Shown: positions 17,968 to 27,567 of the stretch, one piece after another
Layout of the letters: the number at the start of each line of letters is the position of its first letter
Position numbering within the stretch: the stretch's first letter is position 1
DNA from: Pseudophaeobacter leonis
Lineage (GTDB): Bacteria > Pseudomonadota > Alphaproteobacteria > Rhodobacterales > Rhodobacteraceae
NCBI RefSeq assembly: GCF_002087335.1
Contig: NZ_MWVJ01000004.1
Span: 1-34,425 of the forward strand
DNA: 34,425 nt
Reading direction: 5' to 3'
Translations under genes and position numbers: made by a program
The notes under the pieces: model-generated
What the model was told of the DNA's origin: nothing
The model's database searches: none
The model's input: only the letters and a program-made list of their open reading frames with translations

Positions 17968-18107
17968 TAAGTTGTTTGACTGATCTCTAATGGCTGTTTC
18001 TTAAGGAATTAAAAATTCCGCCCGGCATTGTATGTTTGCGTTCTGATTTTTACGTTTAGGGCAATGCCTTATGGGGTTTTCGCGCCTGTTGGGACATATT
18101 GTCCATC

Positions 18108-18869
18108 TCACTGTTCGCCCTCTTCGTCCTGCTGCAGGATCTCGGCGACGCTTTGCAGGTGGGACTGCATGGCCTGCGTCGCGGCCAGACTGTCGCCGCG
18201 CAGAATTGCGTCGGCGAGGGTTTGATGCTGTTGCCCCAAAAGAGCGGTGCTCTGGGCTGAATACGTCGCTGCGCGCTTGCGAGCCCAGAGGGTCTGAGCC
18301 CGAACCGAACGAATGGCCTCATAGACCGTCAGAAACAGCGGGTTCTGCGCCATCTGCGCGATCTTGTAGTGAAAGATATCATCGGCGGCATCATAGGCAG
18401 TCTGATCCGGGGCGTTCAGCGTGGCTCTGGCAGCCTGGGCAAAACTCTCCCGCGAGGTTTCATCTGCACGCAGAGCGGCAAGACCGGCCAGCGCAGGTTC
18501 AACTTCCATCCGGACTTCCATCACTTCTTTGGGGCTCACCCGCAGGGCCAGGCTTTTGAGGCGCGCGGCGTCGGTGGCGGGAGGCGGCTGCACAAAGGTC
18601 CCTTGCCCCCGACGGCGAAACAGCGCGCCTTCAGTTGCCAGTATATCCAGGGCCTGACGCAGCCGGGCGCGACTGACACCAAAGTAATGCGCCATTTCAC
18701 GCTCTGGTGGCAGGCGGTCGCCGCGCTGCAATGTGCCTGCTGCGATCTCCCGGCGCAGGGTCGCAATCAGATCTATGTCTGCAGAGAGGCCGACAGAGGG
18801 GTCGGCAGAGGGACTGACAGAGCGGCTGGCCTTTGGCGGCGCGTGCGACAGGCGGGGCGTATCGGGCAT
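18108..18869 (-). CDS. GntR regulator, FadR subfamily
   Basis: Regulator of 253 residues. A Ser/Pro-rich leader of about 30 residues precedes the winged helix, which includes GDRLPPEREMAHYFGVSRAR and LRQALDILATEGALFRRRGQ. A C-terminal FCD domain follows (DDIFHYKIAQMAQNPLF, QHQTLADAILRGD, QSHLQS), whose His residues usually bind a metal. FadR/FCD proteins sense small carboxylates. It starts six bases after the TauE/SafE gene stop, so it is cotranscribed with that gene and the gamma-glutamyltransferase gene and probably regulates them. Confidence 0.9.
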   Translation of the reverse strand: MPDTPRLSHAPPKASRSVSPSADPSVGLSADIDLIATLRREIAAGTLQRGDRLPPEREMAHYFGVSRARLRQALDILATEGALFRRRGQGTFVQPPPATDAARLKSLALRVSPKEVMEVRMEVEPALAGLAALRADETSRESFAQAARATLNAPDQTAYDAADDIFHYKIAQMAQNPLFLTVYEAIRSVRAQTLWARKRAATYSAQSTALLGQQHQTLADAILRGDSLAATQAMQSHLQSVAEILQQDEEGEQ

Positions 18870-18875
18870 AAGGGG

Positions 18876-19700
18876 TTACAGACCTATGAGATCGCTGAAC
18901 ATGCGGGCGGACGTGAGCATCAGGAAAACCCCAAAGGCCAGCCGCAGGGCACGTCGTGGAATGCTGTGGGCCAGCCTGACCCCTACGCGGGCAAAGGTTG
19001 TGCTCAGCGGGATGATCACTGCGGCACAGAACAGATTGACATAGCCAAGGGAGAAAGGCGGCAGCCCTTCGGCACCAAAGCCGGTGGCCATATAGATCAG
19101 GGCACCGGGCAGGCCGATGACAAAGCCAATGGCGGCGGAGGTGCCGACGGCTTTGCGAATGTCATAGCCAAGGAAATTGAGCAGCGGAACGCAGACAGTG
19201 CCGCCGCCAATGCCCATCATTGCCGAAACCGCGCCGGCCACCACGCCCAACCCGGCCCAGGTCGGCTTAGAGAAGCTCTTTGGCGTGGTGCTGTCAGCCC
19301 CTTTGCGCAGGATCATGTCGAGCGCCACCAGGGCTGCGACGCTGGCAAAGACCGCGATCAGAACCTTGCCCGAAACCATGCCACCCAGCAGGCCGCCAAT
19401 CACCACACCGATCAGGATCGAAGGGGCCCAGAGCTTGAGCAGGGCCATGTCGATGGCGCCTTTGCGATAATGGCCATAGCCGGAGGACAGCGAGGTGAAA
19501 ACGATTGTCGCCAGCGAGGTGCCAACCGCCACCTGCATGGTCAGAGCACTATCCATGCCGGTGAGCGACAGGGCGAGATAGAGCGCGGGCACAATGCCAA
19601 TGCCACCGCCAACGCCCAAAAGCCCCGCCAGCACACCGCCAACAATGCCAGATCCCGCAGCAACCGCTGCCAGTGTGATCATGGTTTCCATTTCAAACAT
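18876..19700 (-). CDS. TauE/SafE-family sulfite/organoanion exporter
   Basis: Inner-membrane protein of 274 residues with about eight helices in two homologous halves. Each half starts with a Gly-rich motif: GVLAGLLGVGGGIGIVPALY and GAVSAMMGIGGGTVCVPLLN, the signature of the TauE/SafE/YfcA family. Members export sulfite, sulfoacetate or related small anions; the substrate here is not known. AGGAAG lies 6 bases before the ATG at 19700. It is encoded between the gamma-glutamyltransferase and FadR genes, which suggests disposal of a sulfur- or acid-containing product. Confidence 0.92.
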   Translation of the reverse strand: MFEMETMITLAAVAAGSGIVGGVLAGLLGVGGGIGIVPALYLALSLTGMDSALTMQVAVGTSLATIVFTSLSSGYGHYRKGAIDMALLKLWAPSILIGVVIGGLLGGMVSGKVLIAVFASVAALVALDMILRKGADSTTPKSFSKPTWAGLGVVAGAVSAMMGIGGGTVCVPLLNFLGYDIRKAVGTSAAIGFVIGLPGALIYMATGFGAEGLPPFSLGYVNLFCAAVIIPLSTTFARVGVRLAHSIPRRALRLAFGVFLMLTSARMFSDLIGL

Positions 19701-19762
19701 CTATGTCTTCCTTTTTGCCGGGACGGCGGCGCTACGGGCGCCTTTGGTGTTTTTGGCGGCTG

Positions 19763-21553
19763 TTATCGGCCAACCGCATAGGCCTGCATCAGTCGTGGCG
19801 TGGCGGCGGCCTGCAGGCCTCCATCGCTGTGGCGCAGCGCTGCTGTCAGGCGTCCCACGCTCCAATCCTCTGCGACATGAACGATATGACCGCGCTGCCG
19901 TAAATCCTCGATCACCGCCGCGCCAACAGCGGCTTCGATCATCATCTCACCGGGCAGGGCGGCGCGGGGGAAAAAGCTACTCTGGAAGTGCATCGAGTGG
20001 AACAGGGGCGCATCCATGCCCGCCTGCAGGTCCAGCCCGTGATGCACAAACCGCAGGAACCAGATCAGTTGCCACTGGTCTTGCTGGTCGCCGCCGGGGG
20101 TGCCAAACACCAGCCTTGCGCCGTCTTTTTCCGCCAGTGTCGGCGTCAGGGTGGTACGCGGCCGACGCCCCGGCGCCAGCGAGGTCGGTAGGCCTTCTTC
20201 GAGCCAGAACATCTGGGCGCGGCTGTTCAGCGCAAAGCCAAGGCCCGGGATCACCGGGTTGGATTGCAGCCAGCCGCCCGAGGGCGTGGCCGAGACCATA
20301 TTGCCCCAGCGGTCGATCACATCAAGATGCACCGTGTCGCCGCGTTTTTCCGTGAGATGCGCCATGGTTGGCTCCTGCGGCGCGGCGTCTTTTACGCCAA
20401 AATCACGCGCAGCGCGCAGCACATAGGCCTCGGCCTGCGCTTCAAAGCCTGGAATGCGTCCGGGGCGCTGTTCCTGTGAGGCCTGCTCAGAGATCAGCTG
20501 CGCCCGTTCGCTGTTATAGGCGTCGGACAAGAGCACATCCATCGGCACCGCGCTGAACTCAGGATCACCATAATAGGCCTCGCGGTCAGCAAAGGCCAGT
20601 TTCATGGCTTCGATGACCGTATGGGTGAACGCGGCCCCCATGGGATCCATCGCTGCGAGGTCAAAATGTTTCAGGATGGCAAGGCTCTGCAACAGCACCG
20701 GCCCCTGCGACCAGCTTTGCGTTTTGTGAACCGTCCAGCCGTGGTAGTCATAGCACAGCGTCTCTTCATAGTCGGCGCGCCACTTGGCCAGATCGGCGCG
20801 GTTGAGCACGGCGCTGTTTTTTTGCTCCGAGACATCATGCACCTCGGCGCTGTCCAGATAGCTGCCGATGGCCTCGGCGACAAAGCCCCCGGCCCAGGCC
20901 TCGCGGGCGGCGTCAATCTGGGCCTGACGCCCGGAGGCGCTGGCCTCGGCGATATCCACCAGCCGCTGGTAGGTTTGCGCAAGGTCAGTGTTTTTGAAAT
21001 TGGCATTTGCCACAGGCGGCGTGCCATCGGGGCACCAGGTCGCGGCAGAGCTGGGCCACTCTTTGGCAAAATAGGCGGCGAGATCGGCAATCGTGTGGGC
21101 GACACGGGGCAGCATGGGGTGGCCATCGCGGGCATAGGCGATCGCGGGTTCCATGACCTCGGCCAGCGTCATGCTGCCATGATCGCGCAGCAGCAGCATC
21201 CAGCCATCAAAGGCACCGGGAATGACCGTCGACAGCAGGCCGGATCCGGGGATCAGCTGCAGGCCCTGGGCGCGGTAATGCGCGATTGTGGCCCCCGCCG
21301 GCGCGGGCCCCTGCGCGGCCAGCACCTGAGTCTGGTTGCTGGTCGCGGAATGAAAAATCGCGGGCAGATCGCCTGCAGGCCCGTTCAGATGCGGCTCAAC
21401 CACCTGCAGCACCAACCCGGCGGCGACAGCGGCGTCAAAGGCATTGCCACCGCGTTCCAGAATACCAAAACCCGTGGCCGAGGCGATCCAGTGTGTCGAG
21501 GTCGCGACACCAAAGCTGCCGCGAATTTCGGGTCGGGTGGTAAAGCTTTGCAT
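19763..21553 (-). CDS. Gamma-glutamyltransferase family protein
   Basis: Ntn-hydrolase of the gamma-glutamyltranspeptidase family, about 596 residues, made as a precursor that cleaves itself before a catalytic threonine. The N-terminal hallmark GGNAFDAAVAAGLVLQVVEP is present. The cleavage site is in KRGDTVHLDVIDRWGNMVSA, with Thr about residue 410, followed by SGGWLQSNPVIPGLGFALNS and FGTPGGDQQDQWQ. There is no signal peptide, unlike classical periplasmic Ggt, so it is probably cytoplasmic and may act on a substrate other than glutathione. Start ATG at 21553 is preferred over 21583, which would run into the large palindrome. The stop lies 62 bases before the TauE gene. Confidence 0.9.
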   Translation of the reverse strand: MQSFTTRPEIRGSFGVATSTHWIASATGFGILERGGNAFDAAVAAGLVLQVVEPHLNGPAGDLPAIFHSATSNQTQVLAAQGPAPAGATIAHYRAQGLQLIPGSGLLSTVIPGAFDGWMLLLRDHGSMTLAEVMEPAIAYARDGHPMLPRVAHTIADLAAYFAKEWPSSAATWCPDGTPPVANANFKNTDLAQTYQRLVDIAEASASGRQAQIDAAREAWAGGFVAEAIGSYLDSAEVHDVSEQKNSAVLNRADLAKWRADYEETLCYDYHGWTVHKTQSWSQGPVLLQSLAILKHFDLAAMDPMGAAFTHTVIEAMKLAFADREAYYGDPEFSAVPMDVLLSDAYNSERAQLISEQASQEQRPGRIPGFEAQAEAYVLRAARDFGVKDAAPQEPTMAHLTEKRGDTVHLDVIDRWGNMVSATPSGGWLQSNPVIPGLGFALNSRAQMFWLEEGLPTSLAPGRRPRTTLTPTLAEKDGARLVFGTPGGDQQDQWQLIWFLRFVHHGLDLQAGMDAPLFHSMHFQSSFFPRAALPGEMMIEAAVGAAVIEDLRQRGHIVHVAEDWSVGRLTAALRHSDGGLQAAATPRLMQAYAVGR

Positions 21554-21570
21554 AGGGTCGTTCCGCATCT

Positions 21571-21603
21571 GCTGTTGAACCAATTCTGAATTGGTTCAAC
21601 AGC
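21571..21603. promoter_or_regulatory. 33-base palindrome upstream of gamma-glutamyltransferase gene
   Basis: GCTGTTGAACCAATT (21571-21585) and AATTGGTTCAACAGC (21589-21603) are perfect 15-base arms with a 3-base centre. It lies between the eda stop and the gamma-glutamyltransferase start. There is no T tract on the minus strand, so an operator, probably for the FadR-type regulator of this operon, is more likely than a terminator. A hairpin ending the eda message is the alternative. Confidence 0.65.
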
Positions 21604-21610
21604 CATCAGA

Positions 21611-21636
21611 AAGCCCAGCTGAAGTCAAGCCCAGCT
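21611..21636. repeat. Direct repeat AAGCCCAGCT
   Basis: AAGCCCAGCT occurs at 21611-21620 and 21627-21636, a 16-base period (one and a half DNA turns), between the eda stop and the large palindrome. It may be a regulator half-site pair or chance. Confidence 0.35.
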
Positions 21637-21640
21637 TATG

Positions 21641-22291
21641 TTAAGTTCTGGGCAATTGACTTGCGTTACGGGCCAGGTCTGTGATCGCGTCCCAGTCCCC
21701 GGCGGCGACGAGATCCGCAGGGGCGACCCAGCTGCCGCCGGCGCAAATGACATTGGGCAGCGACAGGTAGCTCTGTGCGTTCTGAGGGCTGACGCCGCCG
21801 GTGGGGCAAAAAGAGATCTGCGGCAGCGGCGCGCCAATGGCTTTCAGCGCCGGGGCCCCGCCTGAGGCCTCTGCCGGGAAGAACTTCATCATGTCGTAGC
21901 CCCGTGCCAACAGCCGCATCGCCTCTGAGGCAGTGGCTGCGCCGGGCAACAGCGGCAGGTCGGCCTCTTCGCAGGCGTCCAGCAGCGCATCGGTGGCACC
22001 GGGAGAGACGCCAAACTGCGCACCCGCCGCGACGGCGGCGGTGACATCGGCGGGGGTGATCAGGGTTCCGGCCCCCACCACAACGCCCTCAACCTGCGAC
22101 ATCTCGCGGATCACATCCAGCGCCGCCGGAGTGCGCAGCGTGACCTCCAGCGCGGGCAAGCCACCTGCCACCAGCGCTTTGGCCAGTGGGCGGGCCTTTG
22201 AGAGGTCGTTGACCACCAGAACCGGCACAATGGGGGCCAGCTGGCAGATCTCGCGGGCGCGCTGGCTGGCGTCAGCCGGGGAAATAGGCAT
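21641..22291 (-). CDS. eda: 2-keto-3-deoxy-6-phosphogluconate aldolase
   Basis: Class I aldolase of 216 residues that splits KDPG to pyruvate and glyceraldehyde-3-phosphate, the last step of the Entner-Doudoroff pathway. The catalytic Glu is in LPALEVTLRT, the Schiff-base Lys in YDMMKFFPAEASGG, and the phosphate-binding part in ISFCPTGGVSPQNAQSYL. It starts five bases after the edd stop, and is last of the pgi-zwf-edd-eda block. Confidence 0.96.
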   Translation of the reverse strand: MPISPADASQRAREICQLAPIVPVLVVNDLSKARPLAKALVAGGLPALEVTLRTPAALDVIREMSQVEGVVVGAGTLITPADVTAAVAAGAQFGVSPGATDALLDACEEADLPLLPGAATASEAMRLLARGYDMMKFFPAEASGGAPALKAIGAPLPQISFCPTGGVSPQNAQSYLSLPNVICAGGSWVAPADLVAAGDWDAITDLARNASQLPRT

Positions 22292-22296
22292 CGGGC

Positions 22297-24170
22297 TTAG
22301 TCTCCTTTGGCGGCTTTTTGGGCTGCGGCCTGGGCTGCAGTGTGGTCCGCAGTGTAGTCCCCAACTGCATCAAAAACTGTAGCGCCCGTGTCGGCAGCGG
22401 TCACCGCGCGGCGAAACAGGCCGAACATCTCGCGGCCCAAACCATGCTGATAAGCGCTGAGATCAGCGGTGGCGCAGGCGCGCTCCAGTACGCCTTTGGT
22501 GAGGATCTCCAGCGTGCCTGCACTGGCATCCAGCCGGATCAGATCGCCATCGCGGATCTTGGCAATAGGGCCGCCATCCAGCGCTTCGGGGACCACGTGA
22601 ATGGCGGCCGGTACCTTGCCCGAGGCGCCAGACATGCGCCCATCGGTGACCAGTGCCACCTTGTGGCCCTGACCCTGCAGGATGGCCAGCATCGGCGTGA
22701 GGCTGTGCAGCTCTGGCATGCCATTGGCCTTGGGGCCCTGAAAGCGGACCACCACAATGACGTCGCCGGTCAAAGTGCCCGCCTTAAAGGCGGCCTTGGC
22801 CTCGTCCTGGTCGTGAAAGACCCGCGCGGGGCCTCGACCACCTGGTGTTTGGCATCCACCGCCGAGACCTTGATGACGGCAGTGCCAAGGGAGCCTGTCA
22901 GACGCTTGAGGCCGCCGGTGGGCTGGAATGGCGCATCCGCCGGGCGCACGATCGCCTCGTTCAGAGAGGTCTTGGTGCCGGGGCGAAAGATCAGCCCCTC
23001 GGGGGCGAGAAATGGCTCTTGTGTGTAGCTCTCAAGGCCGGGACCCGCGACGGTTTTGGTGTCGGGATGCAGATATCCCGCGTTCAGCAGCTCACCAATC
23101 AAAAAGCCGAGACCGCCGGCCGCATGGAAATGGTTCACATCCGCAAGGCCGTTTGGATAGACCTTGGCGAGCTGTGGCACCACATCGGAGAGATCGGAAA
23201 AGTCCTGCCAGTCGAGTATGATGCCGCCAGCCCGCGCCATGGCAACAAGGTGGATCAGCAGGTTGGTAGAGCCGCCCGTGGCCATCAGCCCGGTGATGCC
23301 ATTCACATAGGTTTTTTCGTCGAGGATCTCGCAGACCGGCGTGTAGCTGTCGCCAAGCGCACTCAGCGACAGGGCGCGTTTTGAACCTTCAATCGTCAGG
23401 GCCTCGCGCAGGGGGGTGCCGGGATTGACAAAGCTGGAGCCGGGCAGGTGCAGCCCCATGAACTCCATCAGCATCTGATTGGAGTTGGCGGTGCCATAAA
23501 AGGTACAGGTGCCGGGGCCATGGTAGGCGGCCATCTCGGCCTTCAGCAGCACGTCGCGGCTGATCTCGCCGGCGGCGAACTGCTGCCGGATCTGGGATTT
23601 TTCATCGTTGGACAGTCCGCTGGTCATGGGGCCTGCGGGCAGGAACACCGCCGGGATATGACCAAAGGCCTGCGCGCCGATGACCAGACCGGGGACGATC
23701 TTGTCACAAACCCCAAGGTAGACGGCGGCGTCAAACACATTGTGGCTCAGCGCGATACCGGTGGCCATGGCGATGGTGTCGCGCGAAAACAGGCTCAGCT
23801 CCATGCCGGCCTCCCCCTGGGTGACCCCGTCACACATGGCCGGCACGCCGCCAGCCACCTGGGCGGTGGCACCTGCCTGGCGCAGGGCATCGCGGATCAG
23901 GGCCGGGTAGCTTTCAAACGGCTGATGCGCCGAGAGCATATCGTTATAGGCGGTGATAATCCCAAGGTGGCCCGTGCTGGACTGCGCCAGACTGGCTTGA
24001 TCTGCACCGGCGGCGGCATAGGCATGCGCCTGGCCCGAGCAGCTGAGATGGGCGCGTGCGGGTCCCTTGCCTGTGGCGGCGGCCATGCGGTCGAGATAGA
24101 TGCGGCGAGTTGTGGCGCTGCGGGCAATGACCCGGTCGGTGACCTCAGTGAGTGTCTTGTTCAGGCGCAT
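22297..24170 (-). CDS. edd: 6-phosphogluconate dehydratase (frameshifted)
   Basis: Iron-sulfur dehydratase (IlvD/Edd family) converting 6-phosphogluconate to KDPG. Conserved parts include [40 protein letters not shown] and [19 protein letters not shown]; the cluster-binding cysteines are in the first two. One base is missing near 22824-22829: the frame from 24170 ends at 22770 after VVEAPRG, while the other frame holds the last 160 residues. One added G gives [20 protein letters not shown] and a full-length protein of about 624 residues. As the only visible edd, it is unlikely to be truly broken. Start ATG at 24170 is 58 bases after the zwf stop. Confidence 0.92.
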
Positions 24171-24228
24171 GTGAGATGCCTTTCGGGTGTCTGACGGGGC
24201 GTGGTTGGGACGGAGGTGGCAGCGGGGT

Positions 24229-25692
24229 TCATGTACCGATGCCGCGCCAGCGACGGTGGTCGCGGTGCATCAGCAAAAGAGAGTCATCAGGGCCAGAGCT
24301 GCCGCGATCATAGGCCTGCGGGGCGTCGCCTGCTCCCTGGCTCCAGCCGGCGATGATGGGGTCGGCCCAGGCCCAGGCGGCTTCGACTTCGTCGCCGCGC
24401 ATGAACAGCGTCTGGTTGCCGCGGATGACATCCATGATCAGCCGTTCATAGGCATCTTGCGGACGTCCCGCTTCGGGCAGAGAGTCGGCAAAGGTCATGT
24501 CCAGATTGGCCGCGGTCAGGCGCATGCCGCCGGGGCCGGGATCCTTGATGGTGGTGCGCAGGGTGATGCCTTCATCCGGTTGCAGGCGGATCACCAGCAC
24601 ATTGCCATGCACGCCGGCGGCGCCTTCAAAGATATTATGCGGCGGGTCGCGGGAGTAGACCGCGATTTCGCTTTCGCGGGCGCGCAGGCATTTGCCCGTG
24701 CGCAGATAAAATGGCGTGCCAGCCCACCGCCAGTTGGCCACCTGCACCTTGATGGCGATAAAGCTCTCGGTGGTGCTGGCGGGATTATTGGCGTGATCGA
24801 GATAGCTGTCCGGCTCGGACGTGCTTCTACTGGCACGGTATTGCCCACGGGCGAGGGTCTCCTGCGACACAGGCTCCAGCGCCTCAATCACTTTTACCTT
24901 TTCGTCGCGCACCGCATTGGGGGTAAACTTTGAGGGCGGCTCCATTGCGGTGAGACAAAGCAGCTGCATCATGTGATTTTGCACCATGTCGCGCATGGCG
25001 CCTGAGCGGTCATAATATTCGCCGCGCCCGGCGACGCCAATGCTTTCGGCAACGGTGATCTGCACATGGTCGATATGGGTGGAATTCCACAGCGGTTCAA
25101 ACAGCGAATTGGCAAAGCGCAGCGCCATCAGGTTTTGCACGGTTTCCTTACCCAGATAGTGGTCGATGCGGTAAATCTGGTCTTCGGTGAAATGGCTGCT
25201 CAGGGCGGCATTCAGCGCCTGTGCCGAGGCAAGATCATGGCCAAAGGGTTTCTCCAGCACAATCCGGCTTTCGGGGGTGGTGACGCCAAAAGAGCTCAGT
25301 CGGCTGGCGATATCGGGGAACAGGCTGGGGCCGACCGAAAGGTAAAACGCGCGGATAACATCCGGGCGCAGTTGGGCCTTTAGCTCGGGCCAGCCGGTGT
25401 CACCCTTGGCGTCAACCGGCACATAGTCCAGCATTTGCACAAAGTCCGAAATATCTGCGTCACCGGTCTCGCCGGCCTGACCGAATTCACGGATGGCCTC
25501 GGCGACCAGATCCTGAAACCCGGCGCGGTCCAGTTTGCTGCGCGACGAGCCGATGATGCGGCTTTCGGGGCTGAACTGACCAATCTGATAGCGGTGAAAC
25601 AGGCTGGGAAGGATCTTGCGCCGGGCCAGATCGCCGGTGGCGCCAAACAGAATCAGATCAAAGGGGTCAACGGGGATAACGCGGGAAACCAT
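24229..25692 (-). CDS. zwf: Glucose-6-phosphate 1-dehydrogenase
   Basis: NAD(P)-dependent oxidation of glucose-6-phosphate to 6-phosphogluconolactone; 487 residues, normal for the family. The N-terminal dinucleotide fold reads [20 protein letters not shown], followed by [19 protein letters not shown] and the active-site signature [13 protein letters not shown] near residue 173. Later come [17 protein letters not shown] and [19 protein letters not shown]. Start ATG at 25692 is chosen: the open frame extends to 25878 but that part overlaps pgi and resembles nothing. It is followed by edd with no lactonase gene between. Confidence 0.96.
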   Translation of the reverse strand: MVSRVIPVDPFDLILFGATGDLARRKILPSLFHRYQIGQFSPESRIIGSSRSKLDRAGFQDLVAEAIREFGQAGETGDADISDFVQMLDYVPVDAKGDTGWPELKAQLRPDVIRAFYLSVGPSLFPDIASRLSSFGVTTPESRIVLEKPFGHDLASAQALNAALSSHFTEDQIYRIDHYLGKETVQNLMALRFANSLFEPLWNSTHIDHVQITVAESIGVAGRGEYYDRSGAMRDMVQNHMMQLLCLTAMEPPSKFTPNAVRDEKVKVIEALEPVSQETLARGQYRASRSTSEPDSYLDHANNPASTTESFIAIKVQVANWRWAGTPFYLRTGKCLRARESEIAVYSRDPPHNIFEGAAGVHGNVLVIRLQPDEGITLRTTIKDPGPGGMRLTAANLDMTFADSLPEAGRPQDAYERLIMDVIRGNQTLFMRGDEVEAAWAWADPIIAGWSQGAGDAPQAYDRGSSGPDDSLLLMHRDHRRWRGIGT

Positions 25693-25738
25693 GTCGATAT
25701 CAGATCCTGGTAAGGAGTGGCGCCGCGCGGGGCGCGCA

Positions 25739-27364
25739 TCAGGTTGCGGGTTTGGGCTGGGTGAGTTTGGCGACAAGCCCCAGAGTCGAGCTGTCTTTGC
25801 TCGGGTCCGAGGCGCCCTGGAGGGGAGGCAGCAGGTTGACGGCAAGCTCTTTGCCAAGCTCGACGCCCCATTGATCAAACGAGTTTATGCCCCAGATGAC
25901 GCCTTCGGTGAAGACGCGGTGCTCATAAAGGGCGATCAGCTGGCCTAGGGCAAAGGGCGTCAGCCGGGGATAGGCCAGGGTGATCGAGGGGCGGTTGCCG
26001 GGCAAGGTCAGATGCGCCGCCATACGTTCCAGATCATCGCCACCATAGCCACGGCTTTCGGCCAGACGGCGGGCCTGTTCCGTCGAGCGCCCGGTCATCA
26101 GGGCTTCGGACTGCGCCAGACAGTTGGCCTTTAGCCGGTCATGCTGGTGCGACAGGGCGTCTTCGTGGCCGGAGGCGGCAATCAGGAATTCGGCCGGCAC
26201 CACATGGGTGCCCTGATGCAGCAGCTGAAAAAAGGCGTGCTGGCCATTGGTGCCGGGCTCACCCCAGACAATGGGGCCAGAGGCGCGGGCCACCTTGCTG
26301 CCGTCCAGCGTGACGCCCTTGCCGTTGCTCTCCATATCCAGCTGTTGCAGATAGGCGGGCAGGCGGGCCAGGCGGTGCTCGTAGGGCAGAATAGCGCGGG
26401 TGGCATAGCCGCAGATATTGCTGTGCCAGAGGCCGGTAAGGCCCAGCAATACCGGAAGATTATAGCGCAGATCGGCTGTTTGGAAATGTTGGTCCATTGC
26501 CGCAGCTCCGCTCAGGAATGCGCGGAAATTGTCCCGGCCCACGGCGATCAGCGTCGACAGACCAACGGGGCCCCAGATTGAGTAACGCCCGCCAACCCAG
26601 TCGGCAAAGCCAAAGACGCGCTCTGGGGGGATACCAAATGCGGCGGTTTTATCCCTTGCGCTGGAGACTGCCGCGGGGTGTTGACTGGCCTGATCCCCAA
26701 GAGCGGCCCGCAGCCAGGCAATGGCGGTCTCGGCGTTGGTCATGGTTTCGGTGGTGGTAAAGGTCTTGGAGGCAATGATGATCAGCGTGGTCTGCGGGTC
26801 CAGCCCCCTTAGGCGGTCGGTAATATCGGCGCCATCCACATTGGAGACATAGTGGCAGCGGGGGCCATCGTGATAGGGGCTGAGCGCCAGGGTGGCCATC
26901 ACCGGACCAAGGTCAGAGCCGCCAATGCCGATATTCACAACATCGGTAAACCGTGCGCCCGTCGCAGTTTTGTGATCCCCACTGCGGATCGCACCGGCAA
27001 AGCTCTCCATGCGCTGCAGCGTATGGCGGATGTCGGGCATGACATCCTCCCCTGCGACCAGCACAGGTGTATCCCCCTGCCTGCGCAGGGCGGTGTGCAA
27101 CACAGAGCGACGCTCGGTTACATTGATTTGGTCGCCGCGAAACATCTCGGTGATCCGGCTGCCGAGATCCGCCTGTTCGGCCAGTTCTAACAGCAGTTCC
27201 AGACCCGTTTCATCCAGAGAGGTTTTGGAGTAGTCCAGCAGTATCCCGTCGCTCTCTGCCGAAAAGGACTGAAAACGGCTCGGATTGTTCTGAAACAGCT
27301 CGGTGATTGTCGTCGCGGAGGTGCTCCTGCGGTGATCGACCAGCTCTGCCCAGATTTTGTTCAT
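25739..27364 (-). CDS. pgi: Glucose-6-phosphate isomerase
   Basis: Interconverts glucose-6-phosphate and fructose-6-phosphate; 541 residues. It shows [18 protein letters not shown], the first PGI signature [16 protein letters not shown], the active-site region [11 protein letters not shown], and the second signature [17 protein letters not shown]. It is the first gene of the Entner-Doudoroff block, feeding fructose-6-phosphate back to Zwf; roseobacters often recycle carbon this way. AAAGG lies 8 bases before the ATG at 27364. Confidence 0.96.
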   Translation of the reverse strand: MNKIWAELVDHRRSTSATTITELFQNNPSRFQSFSAESDGILLDYSKTSLDETGLELLLELAEQADLGSRITEMFRGDQINVTERRSVLHTALRRQGDTPVLVAGEDVMPDIRHTLQRMESFAGAIRSGDHKTATGARFTDVVNIGIGGSDLGPVMATLALSPYHDGPRCHYVSNVDGADITDRLRGLDPQTTLIIIASKTFTTTETMTNAETAIAWLRAALGDQASQHPAAVSSARDKTAAFGIPPERVFGFADWVGGRYSIWGPVGLSTLIAVGRDNFRAFLSGAAAMDQHFQTADLRYNLPVLLGLTGLWHSNICGYATRAILPYEHRLARLPAYLQQLDMESNGKGVTLDGSKVARASGPIVWGEPGTNGQHAFFQLLHQGTHVVPAEFLIAASGHEDALSHQHDRLKANCLAQSEALMTGRSTEQARRLAESRGYGGDDLERMAAHLTLPGNRPSITLAYPRLTPFALGQLIALYEHRVFTEGVIWGINSFDQWGVELGKELAVNLLPPLQGASDPSKDSSTLGLVAKLTQPKPAT

Positions 27365-27374
27365 TTTAAAATAC

Positions 27375-27436
27375 CTTTGCGAAACCAGATAGCCGAATCA
27401 TACCTTCCGCTTTTATGCAATACAGTTAGCGCTAAC
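27375..27436 (-). promoter_or_regulatory. pgi promoter region with LacI-type palindrome
   Basis: GTTAGCGCTAAC at 27425-27436 is a perfect 12-base palindrome with a central GC, the form of LacI-family operators. It lies 61 bases upstream of pgi. Reading the minus strand below it, TATGAT (a near-consensus -10) follows CTGTAT (a weak -35) by 17 bases. A sugar-responsive LacI regulator encoded elsewhere could therefore control the Entner-Doudoroff block. The LacI in this window recognises a different palindrome and is not an obvious match. Confidence 0.55.
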
Positions 27437-27528
27437 GGGAAAGCAAGAGGGGATAGGCCAAAACTGGATCTTGCCCGAAAAGCGTGTGTTTTACGAGCCG
27501 ATCCAACTGGACAGGATGTGCGACTGTT

Positions 27529-27567
27529 CCCTCTGTTGCCTTGCCTCCGTTGCAAGGCAACAGAGGG
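27529..27567. promoter_or_regulatory. Long hairpin upstream of DUF4178 operon
   Basis: CCCTCTGTTGCCTTGC (27529-27544) and GCAAGGCAACAGAGGG (27552-27567) are perfect 16-base arms with a 7-base loop, plus a possible outer G-U pair. It sits between the divergent pgi and DUF4178 genes, where a terminator is not expected, and has no adjacent T tract (a T run lies about 25 bases on, at 27591-27595). It may be a leader attenuator, a structured regulatory RNA or an extragenic repeat element. Apart from this and the pgi operator, I see nothing clear in the 270-base gap. Confidence 0.6.

Noticed and set aside
18369..19781. 470-codon plus-strand frame across fadR and tauE
   Set aside because: Spans two clear genes on the other strand and has the His/Gln/Gly-rich composition of antisense reading.
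20621..21589. 322-codon plus-strand frame opposite the gamma-glutamyltransferase gene
   Set aside because: Antisense shadow; no domain and it runs into the palindrome.
21571..21603. Intrinsic terminator for eda
   Set aside because: Stem is strong but there is no T tract on the minus strand; kept as a probable operator instead.
22297..24170. Two separate dehydratase genes
   Set aside because: The two frames join into one normal Edd protein with a single added base.
25693..25878. Upstream extension of zwf
   Set aside because: Overlaps the pgi 3' end and is unlike any G6PD N-terminus; the fold begins right after the ATG at 25692.
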